12,866 nucleotides of DNA from a halophilic archaeon J07HX64 (GTDB lineage Archaea; Halobacteriota; Halobacteria; Halobacteriales; Haloarculaceae). The notes below the pieces were generated by a model, which searched no databases, was not told where the DNA came from, and worked only from the letters and a program-made list of their open reading frames with translations. The stretch is from positions 2,796,434 through 2,809,299 of the forward strand of contig KE356579.1 in assembly GCA_000416085.1 (NCBI GenBank), in the 5' to 3' direction. Positions 6,916 to 12,866 of this stretch are shown here, piece after piece (the first letter of the stretch is position 1; every line of letters begins with the position of its first letter). Both the position numbers and the translations under genes were made by a program.

Positions 6916-7614
6916 ATGGAGATACCCGGCGAGCGTGAGTGTACGGCCTGCGGGGCGCGGTGGTCGTACTACGAGACGGGCGAGGTGACCTGCCCGGAGT
7001 GTGGCAGTCTCAGGAGTGTCGGCGTCGAGGACGCGGCGGCCCACACCGCCGGGACGGAGCGGCTCGATCTCTCACCGGTCCGGGAACAGGTCGACGAGCG
7101 CCCGCTGCGCGCTGTCGCCGACGAGGCCGCCGACACCGCCGCGGAGTACCTCCGGACTGCCGGGTTTGTCCGTGGCGGGGAACTGCAGCCGTTCGACGAC
7201 GTCTATCTCGCGGCGGCCGAACTCCGCCGGGTCGGGGCGACACTGGGCCGGGGGATGTCACTCACCGATAGCGAGGAGATACACTTTCTGGCGTTGCTCC
7301 GCGGCGCCGACAGCGGTGAGCGACCCGCCCCCGAGGCGGTGCCGGAGACGCTGCGCCCCGAGCGCGGTCTCGGGGTGGCCGCCGCTGTTGACGCCTATCG
7401 CTCCGATCTCAGGACGGTGCAGGACGGCGGCGACCCCCTGCTCGACCAGACTCTCTCCACGCTCCGGACCAGACAGAAACGTATCGAGGCCCTCGACGGC
7501 GATATCGACCCCGCCGAGGCCGAGCGACTCGTCCGGGCGGTCCGTGACGTGAGTCTCTACTGGCGCGAGGGCGACGAGACTGCGCTCGCGCGGGCCACCG
7601 AGCGGTTCGGGTGA
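6916..7614 (+). CDS. Zinc-ribbon protein of unknown function
   Basis: A 232-residue acidic cytosolic protein. The N-terminus carries a zinc ribbon with C9-x2-C12 and C26-x2-C29 (ECTACG...TCPECG), like those in transcription-related or rubredoxin-type ribbons. The remaining 200 residues are mostly helical, rich in Ala, Asp, Glu and Arg, with no motif I recognise. I chose the ATG at 6916 because it lies directly before the ribbon. The open frame extends far upstream, but only as an antisense reading of trm5. The gene is head-to-head with trm5 and converges on the Lrp gene over a 121-base spacer that contains a weak GGACTG/CAGTCC stem (7621-7652). A nucleic-acid-related role is only a guess from the ribbon and the neighbour. 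Confidence 0.8.
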   Translation: MEIPGERECTACGARWSYYETGEVTCPECGSLRSVGVEDAAAHTAGTERLDLSPVREQVDERPLRAVADEAADTAAEYLRTAGFVRGGELQPFDDVYLAAAELRRVGATLGRGMSLTDSEEIHFLALLRGADSGERPAPEAVPETLRPERGLGVAAAVDAYRSDLRTVQDGGDPLLDQTLSTLRTRQKRIEALDGDIDPAEAERLVRAVRDVSLYWREGDETALARATERFG

Positions 7615-7735
7615 CCGGCCGGACTGTGTCAACACCTGGAACGGTGCAGTCCCGGGGTGGACCTGCTCACACCAGGCGTTCGCGGAGACCGGTCGGGCAG
7701 GCGGGTCCGGTTCCGCGGGTGGAATCGAGGCTATC

Positions 7736-8164
7736 TTACACGATGCGTTCGTGGAGAACAGTCGGACAGGCGGCGGTGACACCGTCGAGGGCGAGGATCT
7801 CGTCGCTGATCAGCGCGTGGATGTCCTCGTCGCCGTCGGCCTGGAGTTCGGCCATCAGCATGTGGTCACCGGTCGCGGTGTACAGAGCCGAGAGTCCATC
7901 GACACCGTGGAGCGCGTCGAGCACCTCGACGTACCGCTCGCTCTCGACATCGATACCCACGAGGGCGATCCGCTGGTCGTCGAGTTTCTTCGGGTCGACC
8001 TCAACCGAGTAGCCGACAATCGCGCCCTCGTCTTCGAGCTTCTCGATGTACTTCTGCGCGGTGGGCCGGGAGACACCGGCGTGATCGGCGATATCGCCCA
8101 CCGATGCCGTCGGGTCGTCCATCAGAACAGAGAGAACAGCCTGTTCGGCGGAATCGGTGTTCAT
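7736..8164 (-). CDS. Lrp/AsnC family transcriptional regulator
   Basis: A 142-residue DNA-binding regulator. The N-terminal winged helix-turn-helix (about 5-55) includes ASVGDIADHAGVSRPTAQKYIEKLEDEG. The C-terminal RAM/AsnC effector domain (about 65-140) includes VGIDVESERYVEVLDAL and GDHMLMAEL. Family members form dimers or octamers that respond to amino acids or other metabolites. It lies 57 bases downstream of the alcohol dehydrogenase on the same strand with its own TATA box. It may regulate itself and the ADH/ALDH genes; that link is inference from position. It has full family length and a standard ATG. Confidence 0.9.
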   Translation of the reverse strand: MNTDSAEQAVLSVLMDDPTASVGDIADHAGVSRPTAQKYIEKLEDEGAIVGYSVEVDPKKLDDQRIALVGIDVESERYVEVLDALHGVDGLSALYTATGDHMLMAELQADGDEDIHALISDEILALDGVTAACPTVLHERIV

Positions 8165-8184
8165 ACAGGTGATACAGCCGGCGA

Positions 8185-8193
8185 GTAGATAAC
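8185..8193 (-). promoter_or_regulatory. TATA box of the Lrp/AsnC gene
   Basis: The minus strand reads AGTTATCTAC across this point, about 22-30 bases before the ATG at 8164, suggesting a leaderless transcript separate from the upstream dehydrogenase gene. Confidence 0.45.
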
Positions 8194-8221
8194 TCCCGCG
8201 GAGCCCCGACAGGGGTCGTGC

Positions 8222-9292
8222 TCAGAACTCGGTGCAGACCGGGATACCCATCGTTCCGAACTCGCCCATACGCTCCATCACGTCGGGGATATCTCCGAGC
8301 GCGCAGGTCTCGGAGATGATGCGCCCGGGGCTGATCTTGCCGCCGTCCATCATCCGGAAGATCTCGTCGTACTCGTGGGGGGGCATCCCGTAGGAGCCGA
8401 TGAACTCCCGTTCGTCCCAGACAATCTGGTCGACCGGCAGTGACACCTCGCCGCCCTCCTCGGAGGTGGTCAGACCGAGCTGGACGTGCTGGCCACCGGG
8501 TGCGAGGCAGTTTACCGAGTTCTGGACCGTCTCGGCGACACCGAGCGCCTCCACCGATACCTCGACACCGCGGCTCCCCTCGGTCAGTGCTTTCACCGTC
8601 TGCGGGATGTCTTTCACCTCGGTGGAGTCTATCGTCTCCGTCGCGCCGAGTTGCTCTGCCTTCTCGAGTTTCTCCTCGATTATGTCGATAGCGATGACGT
8701 TGCCGCCGAGCGCGCTGGCAACGTGGACCGCGGAGAGACCGACACCACCACAGCCGTGGACGGCGACCCAGTCACCGGGCGAGATGTCTGCCCGGCGGCT
8801 GACACCGTGGAAGGCGGTGGCGAACCGGCAGCCCAGACCGGCGATCTCGACCGGGTTGGCCGTGTCGGTGGGCACCTCGATGAGGTTCTGGTCGGCGTTC
8901 CTGACGGGATACTCCTCGGCGAACGCGCCGGGTTGGAACCCCACGAACCCCATCGGTACCGACTGCTCGCAGATGTTCGCCCGTCCGGCCTTGCAGTACG
9001 GACAGGTGCCGTCGCTCAGATTGAACGGGTTCGTCACCAGGTCACCCTCGCGGAACTCGCTGACGTTGTCACCCGCCTCGACGACACGACCAACGGGTTC
9101 GTGTCCAAACACTAGCCCCGGTCGCGGCACCAGTCCGAGCCAGTCCCAGTCACCCTGCCAGGCGTGCCAGTCACTCCGACAGATGCCACACGCCTCTGTC
9201 TCGACCACGACACCGTCGTCGTCACAGTCTGGTCGGTCGACCTCCTCTATCTCCAGTGGCTCTTTCGGCCCCTGGAACACGACTGCCTGCAT
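8222..9292 (-). CDS. Zinc-dependent alcohol dehydrogenase (MDR family)
   Basis: A 356-residue medium-chain dehydrogenase predicted to oxidise an alcohol, or reduce an aldehyde, with a nicotinamide cofactor. Catalytic zinc ligands are visible as C38 in ACGICRSDWHAW, H64-E65 in FGHEPVG and C155 in LGCRFATAFHG. The Rossmann motif is GCGGVG (180-185), and D203 at the end of the second strand points to NAD(H) rather than NADP(H). The structural-zinc lobe reads SDGTCPYCKAGRANIC, with three cysteines (97, 100, 108) and D94 where the fourth usually sits. The CRSDWHAWQG signature places it in a subfamily shared with bacteria. It has a strong TATA box of its own and follows the aldehyde dehydrogenase gene by 110 bases. 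The natural substrate cannot be read from sequence. Confidence 0.92.
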   Translation of the reverse strand: MQAVVFQGPKEPLEIEEVDRPDCDDDGVVVETEACGICRSDWHAWQGDWDWLGLVPRPGLVFGHEPVGRVVEAGDNVSEFREGDLVTNPFNLSDGTCPYCKAGRANICEQSVPMGFVGFQPGAFAEEYPVRNADQNLIEVPTDTANPVEIAGLGCRFATAFHGVSRRADISPGDWVAVHGCGGVGLSAVHVASALGGNVIAIDIIEEKLEKAEQLGATETIDSTEVKDIPQTVKALTEGSRGVEVSVEALGVAETVQNSVNCLAPGGQHVQLGLTTSEEGGEVSLPVDQIVWDEREFIGSYGMPPHEYDEIFRMMDGGKISPGRIISETCALGDIPDVMERMGEFGTMGIPVCTEF

Positions 9293-9313
9293 ACGTTACC
9301 TGATGACACTCCG

Positions 9314-9324
9314 GATATAAATAC
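9314..9324 (-). promoter_or_regulatory. Strong TATA box of the alcohol dehydrogenase gene
   Basis: The minus strand reads GTATTTATATC, centred about 27 bases before the ATG at 9292. It is the cleanest TATA box for an annotated gene in the window, and it predicts a leaderless mRNA independent of the upstream aldehyde dehydrogenase. Confidence 0.7.
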
Positions 9325-9351
9325 CGCCCGAGTTCTTGAGGACACGGGACC

Positions 9352-9395
9352 GCTCTGACTGTCGCAACACAGGGACCGTCAAAAGCGGTCAGAGC
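9352..9395. repeat. Inverted repeat between ALDH stop and ADH promoter
   Basis: GCTCTGAC (9352-9359) and GTCAGAGC (9388-9395) are perfect inverted copies 28 bases apart, just upstream of the ADH TATA box. A related CTCAGAGC lies at 9402-9409. On the minus strand a CTTTTG tract lies between the arms. The repeat could be a two-half-site operator, for instance for the local Lrp protein, or a terminator for ALDH. Confidence 0.35.
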
Positions 9396-9402
9396 TGTCG
9401 GC

Positions 9403-10971
9403 TCAGAGCGTCGGCACGTCACCGAGATTGATCTTTACCTGTTTCGTCTGTGTGTAGTCGTCGAGCGCCTCCTCGGCGAGTTCGCGGCCGATACCGCTCT
9501 GTTTGTAGCCGCCGTGGGGACCGGGGTCGAGCAGGTCGTTGTAGGTGTTGACCCAGACGGTGCCGGCCTCTATCTCGGCGGCAACCTCGTGGGCGGTCCC
9601 GAGGTCCTCGGTCCAGACAGCCGAGGCGAGACCGAACTTCGTGTTGTTTGCCCGGCGGATAACCTCCTCACGGTCGTTCCACTCGAAGACACTCAACACC
9701 GGACCGAACACCTCCTCGCAGGAGATCGCGTCGTCGTCGTCGATGTCGGTCAGCACAGTCGGGGGGACAAACGGCGCGCCGGTGGTGTCGCTCCCGGCGC
9801 CACCGGGAAAGCTCTCGTCGGTGTCCGCACCCGCGAGCACAGTCGCCTCGTCGTCGACCGCGCCGTCGATGTAGCCGAGCACGTCCCGGCGGTGGTCGTG
9901 GTCGATCATCGGGCCGATGTCGGTCATCGGCGACAACGGGTCACCGACCTGTAGCTCCTCGACACGCGAGAGCAGACGGTTGAGGAACTCCTCACGGATA
10001 TCCTCGTGGAGAAACAGCCGGGACCCGGCGGTACACTGCTGACCGGAGTTGAAGAAGATGCCCACCATCGTCCCCTCGACAGCTTTCTCGATGTCGGCGT
10101 CGGGAAAGACGATGTTGGGGCTCTTTCCGCCCAGTTCCGCCGAAACCGGTGTGATGGTGTCGGCCGCACTTTTTATCGCGGCTGCACCGGCGGCCTTCGA
10201 CCCGGTCAGGGTCACCTTGCCGACACCCTCGTGACTGGAGATGGCCGCCCCGACCTCACTGCCCGGCCCGGTGACGACGTTCACCGTTCCCGGCGGGAGC
10301 ACCCGGTCACAGATGCGCCCGATTGTCAGCGAGGAGAGTGTCGCCTTCGAGGAGGGTTTGAACACGACGGCGTTACCGCCGGCGAGCGCCGGGCCGAGTT
10401 TCCAGGCGACGAACATCGCCGGGAAGTTCCACGCCGAGATCGCCCCGACGACACCGTACGGCTCCCGGCGGGTGAACCCCCGCTTCTCGTCGTTCGTCGG
10501 GATGACACGCCCCTGGTCGGCCGAGCGCGCGAGCGCCGCAAAGTACCGGAACTGCTCTATCAGCACCTCCGAGTCGACGAAAAGCGAGTGCTTGTTCGGT
10601 TTGCCCGCCTCCAGACTGTCGAGTTTCGCGATGTCGGACTGCTGGTCGTCGAGGCGGTCGGCGATCTCTGCCAGGTTCTCCGCGCGCTGGCGCGGCGAGA
10701 GTTGTCCCCAGGTCCCGTCGAGTGCCTCCTGTGCGGCCGCGACCGCCCGGTCGACATCCGCCGCGGTGCCGACCTGAACTGTCGCCAGCGTCTCGCCCGT
10801 CGTCGGGTCGATCGCCGACCCGGTCTCCCCGCTCTCCGAGTCCACCCACTCACCGCCGATGAGGTGCCCGTACTCCTCGTGGTCGAGCACCGACTCGGCC
10901 GCGCTCCTGTGTTTCTCGCGCACTGACTCCGCCACCTCGTACCGGTCCGTCTCGTAGAACTCCTCCTGCAT
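9403..10971 (-). CDS. NAD(P)-dependent aldehyde dehydrogenase
   Basis: A 522-residue member of the ALDH superfamily, predicted to oxidise an aldehyde to a carboxylate. All catalytic landmarks are present: N182 in SAWNFPA (oxyanion), K205 in VVFKPSSKA (cofactor binding), E279 in AELGGKSPNIVF (general base) and nucleophile C313 in NSGQQCTAGSR. EVFGPVLSV follows in the C-terminal half. About 30 extra residues (MQEEFYETDRYEV...) precede the usual HLIGGEWV start of the fold, a modest N-terminal extension. No TATA box stands at leaderless distance. The best promoter is the AT-rich element near 11073-11087, implying a leader of roughly 80-90 bases, with GAGG 11 bases before the ATG as a weak ribosome site. 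With the downstream ADH it could form an alcohol-to-acid route. The substrate (betaine aldehyde, semialdehyde or other) is not determinable. Confidence 0.92.
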   Translation of the reverse strand: MQEEFYETDRYEVAESVREKHRSAAESVLDHEEYGHLIGGEWVDSESGETGSAIDPTTGETLATVQVGTAADVDRAVAAAQEALDGTWGQLSPRQRAENLAEIADRLDDQQSDIAKLDSLEAGKPNKHSLFVDSEVLIEQFRYFAALARSADQGRVIPTNDEKRGFTRREPYGVVGAISAWNFPAMFVAWKLGPALAGGNAVVFKPSSKATLSSLTIGRICDRVLPPGTVNVVTGPGSEVGAAISSHEGVGKVTLTGSKAAGAAAIKSAADTITPVSAELGGKSPNIVFPDADIEKAVEGTMVGIFFNSGQQCTAGSRLFLHEDIREEFLNRLLSRVEELQVGDPLSPMTDIGPMIDHDHRRDVLGYIDGAVDDEATVLAGADTDESFPGGAGSDTTGAPFVPPTVLTDIDDDDAISCEEVFGPVLSVFEWNDREEVIRRANNTKFGLASAVWTEDLGTAHEVAAEIEAGTVWVNTYNDLLDPGPHGGYKQSGIGRELAEEALDDYTQTKQVKINLGDVPTL

Positions 10972-11072
10972 CTGTTGCTCTGCCTCGTGCCACGCACCGG
11001 ACTGGTTTTGTTCTTTGGGTCCCGGTGTCGGTGCTCATGACCTGCTCGACTCAGCAAAATGCATGAAAGAAC

Positions 11073-11087
11073 ATTACATTTATTACC
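11073..11087. promoter_or_regulatory. AT-rich shared promoter region, possibly bidirectional
   Basis: The element ATTACATTTATTACC reads GGTAATAAATGTAAT on the minus strand, so either direction carries a TATA-like core. Leftwards it would serve aldehyde dehydrogenase with a long leader. Rightwards it would place a start near 11105, about 22 bases before the 7-codon ORF and 42 before the 46-residue ORF. A CCCCGGGG palindrome adjoins it at 11087-11094. Confidence 0.4.
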
Positions 11088-11127
11088 CCGGGGGGCTACA
11101 GTTCTGATACAATCTTCATTACAAACC

Positions 11128-11151
11128 ATGAAGGTTGGTGAGCAGCAATGA
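11128..11151 (+). CDS. Possible 7-codon leader ORF overlapping the next start
   Basis: ATG AAG GTT GGT GAG CAG CAA TGA encodes MKVGEQQ. Its stop overlaps the ATG of the 46-residue ORF as ATGA, and the downstream Shine-Dalgarno sequence lies inside it. This layout is typical of translational coupling, but so short an ORF can arise by chance. Confidence 0.25.
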   Translation: MKVGEQQ

Positions 11152-11288
11152 CAGAACACTTCACAGACGCCGAGAACACGGGTGCACCGCTCGTTCCGAT
11201 GGTCAGACAACCGGACGATATCGTGACGGATGGCGGCCGAGAAACCGAGCGCGAGGAGGTCGTGCTGAGCCACCGCCTCCAGGAGTGA
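11148..11288 (+). CDS. Small acidic protein, 46 residues, unknown
   Basis: I do not recognise the family. The peptide begins MTEHFTDAENTGAPLVPM and ends EVVLSHRLQE. It has eleven acidic against four basic residues and no cysteine or membrane segment, a composition normal for a haloarchaeal cytosolic protein. Support for a real gene comes from GGTGAG six bases before the ATG, which matches the haloarchaeal anti-Shine-Dalgarno, from high third-position GC in its second half, and from the upstream TATA element shared with aldehyde dehydrogenase. It is divergent from that gene. It could also be the surviving start of a larger gene, since the next 240 bases hold no ORF I can support. Confidence 0.5.
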   Translation: MTEHFTDAENTGAPLVPMVRQPDDIVTDGGRETEREEVVLSHRLQE

Positions 11289-11529
11289 ACTGAGGACGCC
11301 TGTTTGTACTGCCGCTGTCACGCCGTGTCTGTGAGTCGACTATCCGTCACGTCAGAGCCGCGTCCGTGAGTCGACTGTTCGTCTGGTATCGGGTCAGAGA
11401 GTCCGTTCGACCTGTGTCTCGACTGTTTGCCCTGCCGAGTGAACTCACTCTCGACCGCTCGACACACCGGGGGAGACGGCAGAAACGGGTCGGCAGTGAG
11501 TTTACCTACGCGGCGAGAACAGGGTTGGT

Positions 11530-11979
11530 ATGCGCGACCGAACACGGTGGGTGTTGTACGAGAGTGCCGTTAGTCTGTTTGCGTCTGCCGTGGGTGTCGG
11601 TCTACTCGTCGCCATCTACAGCCACCTGTGGCTGGACGCGTCGGAGGGAGCAACGGAACAGGTCTTGCGCCTCTCCGACTCCGTGGTGGTGGCACGCCCA
11701 ACCGTAGAGAGCCTCCGCCTGGTCGGGGCGGCGGCCACGGCGGTCGGTCTCGGACTGCTGGCTGTGCTCTCCCCGGGGTACGCGCAGTTTGCGGACGACC
11801 TGCAGTCGGAGGCGAGGGCCGGTCTCGTCGCCGGGGTCCTGGCGGGTCTTGCCGGTGGTGCGCTCGCGGTCGTCGCGCCGACACTCGCGATGGAGGCGCT
11901 CGGTCTCACCCTGCTCGCGTGCGGGTTGCTGGTGACTGCTGTGGGGGTGACACTCCGGGCGGTGACGAGCCCCGTCTGA
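11530..11979 (+). CDS. Four-helix membrane protein, unknown function
   Basis: A 149-residue protein with four predicted transmembrane helices: about 13-33 (AVSLFASAVGVGLLVAIY), 61-81 (RLVGAAATAVGLGLLAVL), 97-117 (GLVAGVLAGLAGGALAVV) and 120-143 (ALGLTLLACGLLVTAVGVTL). Loops are short; the one between helices 1 and 2 is the longest and carries D36, E39, E43 and D50. There is no signal peptidase site, catalytic motif or recognised domain. The ATG at 11530 has a weak TTTACC TATA-like element 24-29 bases upstream. The gene converges on the hydrolase with only 10 bases between stop codons. It resembles the many small haloarchaeal membrane proteins without assigned roles. Confidence 0.75.
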   Translation: MRDRTRWVLYESAVSLFASAVGVGLLVAIYSHLWLDASEGATEQVLRLSDSVVVARPTVESLRLVGAAATAVGLGLLAVLSPGYAQFADDLQSEARAGLVAGVLAGLAGGALAVVAPTLAMEALGLTLLACGLLVTAVGVTLRAVTSPV

Positions 11980-11989
11980 GTGGCCCGTG

Positions 11990-12866
11990 TCAGCTGTTCT
12001 CCTCGACGAAGGTGGTGATATCCTCGACGACACGCCGAGCGAGGACAGCAGCCGGTTCGTAGTACTCCGTCTTTGTCCGCGAGCCCTCACTCTGCTGGAA
12101 GAGGTGGTTGAGATCGTCGTACACCTCGAACTCGACCCCCTGCCCGGAGAGGGCATCCTGCCAGAGCGGGAGGTCGTCCTCGACGGTGATCTGGTAGTCC
12201 TGTCCGCCCTGCCCGAGCAGGATCGGGATCTCCAGGCTGGCCGCCGCCTCCAGGGCGTCGTACTCCGCGAGTGTCTCGAAGTACTCCCGGCCACCGAGGT
12301 TGAACACAACCTCGTCGTCGCCGATATCGAGCGAGCGGACCTGCTCTGCGCGCTCCTCGAACTCGGTTATTGCCTGTTCGCGCTCCTCGCCGGTCACACC
12401 CTGGATATCCAGCAGATGGCGCTGCTGGTCGAGGATGCTGTCAACCAGCGGTCTAGCCAGACCCGGCGCGAGCATCACGACCCCGGCGAGAGCGCCATCC
12501 CGCTGTGCGATTCGTGGCGCCAGCCCACCGCTGAGGCTGTGACCGACGAAACACACGCTGTCACCGGCGACACGGTCCGCTGCACGGAGTCGTTCGAGTG
12601 CTGTCAGCGCGTCGTCTGTGGCCACGTCGTCGATTGTCGCATCCGAGAGGTCGACCTCGCAGGCGTGGGTCCGTTTGTCGTAGCGCAACACGGCAACATC
12701 ACGGCTGGCGAGCCCCCACGCGAGTTCCTTGTACGGCCTGTTCGGACCGAAGGTCCCGTCACGGTCGACCGGGCCGCTCCCGTGCCCGATAACCACACCG
12801 GGAACTAACCCCTCTCCCTTCGGAATCGAGAGCGTCCCACCCAGTTGGCACGACCCGGGCGCGTCG
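11990..12866 (-). CDS. Alpha/beta hydrolase, 5' end outside the window
   Basis: The visible 291 residues belong to a serine alpha/beta hydrolase (esterase, peptidase or dienelactone-hydrolase-like). A GTG at 12796 could pass for a start, but the frame runs on upstream through QLGGTLSIPKGEGLVPGVVIGHGSGPVDRD, the expected first strands and oxyanion HGSG of the fold. The true start therefore lies beyond the right edge. Counting from the first full codon at 12865, the nucleophile is S110 in VGHSLSGGLAPRI, the acid D223 in LGQGGQDYQ and the base H254 in LNHLF. The elbow is unusual: GHSLS replaces the family's GHSLG, a single GGC-to-AGC-type change. An inserted helical lid lies between about 133 and 200. 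The substrate is unknown. Confidence 0.88.
   Translation of the reverse strand, partial: DAPGSCQLGGTLSIPKGEGLVPGVVIGHGSGPVDRDGTFGPNRPYKELAWGLASRDVAVLRYDKRTHACEVDLSDATIDDVATDDALTALERLRAADRVAGDSVCFVGHSLSGGLAPRIAQRDGALAGVVMLAPGLARPLVDSILDQQRHLLDIQGVTGEEREQAITEFEERAEQVRSLDIGDDEVVFNLGGREYFETLAEYDALEAAASLEIPILLGQGGQDYQITVEDDLPLWQDALSGQGVEFEVYDDLNHLFQQSEGSRTKTEYYEPAAVLARRVVEDITTFVEENS

Noticed and set aside
8400..10926. Plus-strand frames of 200-306 residues opposite ADH and ALDH
   Set aside because: They are antisense shadows of two enzymes with complete catalytic motifs.
10850..11038. 62-residue minus-strand ORF overlapping the start of aldehyde dehydrogenase
   Set aside because: It is basic and arginine-rich, unlike haloarchaeal proteins, and mostly overlaps ALDH in another frame. 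At most its start could act as an upstream ORF.
12796..12796. GTG as the start of the hydrolase
   Set aside because: The frame continues upstream with conserved N-terminal strand sequence, so this is an internal valine.
1..12866. CRISPR array, insertion sequence or transposase
   Set aside because: No regularly spaced repeats, terminal inverted repeats or transposase motifs are visible.

Overview
The window looks like chromosomal DNA from a halophilic archaeon (class Halobacteria). The proteins are strongly acidic and the coding DNA is GC-rich. Promoters are AT-rich TATA boxes about 23-35 bases before the start codon, which implies mostly leaderless mRNAs. The protein families also fit: a REC-PAS-PAS sensor, Trm5, an Lrp/AsnC regulator and a haloarchaeal-type dockerin-like tail. 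The genus cannot be named from the sequence alone.

Layout. Positions 1-1137 hold no intact gene. There is a promoter at the very edge that fires leftwards out of the window. On the minus strand lie the shattered remains of a secreted protein's C-terminal EF-hand/dockerin-like domain (about 186-620), with two frameshifts and a stop. Around 577-657 there is a cluster of small hairpins. Next, on the minus strand, come a REC-PAS-PAS sensory protein with no kinase domain (1138-2328) and a 1002-residue adenine-N6 DNA methyltransferase of the Eco57I/TaqI (type IIG-like) kind (2434-5442). The N-terminal nuclease-like fold of the methyltransferase appears to have lost its catalytic E-x-K. A tRNA-Thr(CGU) gene (5606-5677) follows; its 3' end faces this accessory block, which would suit a tRNA-bounded island.

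From 5788 rightwards the content looks like core or metabolic genome. trm5 (tRNA m1G37 methyltransferase) is divergent from a small zinc-ribbon protein, with an 11-bp hairpin between them. Three minus-strand genes then form an oxidation cluster: NAD-type aldehyde dehydrogenase (9403-10971), zinc alcohol dehydrogenase (8222-9292) and an Lrp/AsnC regulator (7736-8164). The ADH and the regulator each have their own TATA box. The set could carry an alcohol through its aldehyde to an acid under local Lrp control, but the substrate is unknown.

Beyond a shared AT-rich promoter, a 46-residue acidic ORF with a good Shine-Dalgarno sequence and a 7-codon overlapping upstream ORF runs rightwards (11128-11288). 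A four-helix membrane protein (11530-11979) converges on an alpha/beta hydrolase (11990 to the window edge). The hydrolase reading frame continues past the right end, and its nucleophile elbow reads GHSLS instead of GHSLG.

I see no complete novel defence or mobile system. The strongest leads are the nuclease-dead-looking methyltransferase with its neighbouring sensor, the decayed dockerin-like gene, and the small coupled ORF pair.
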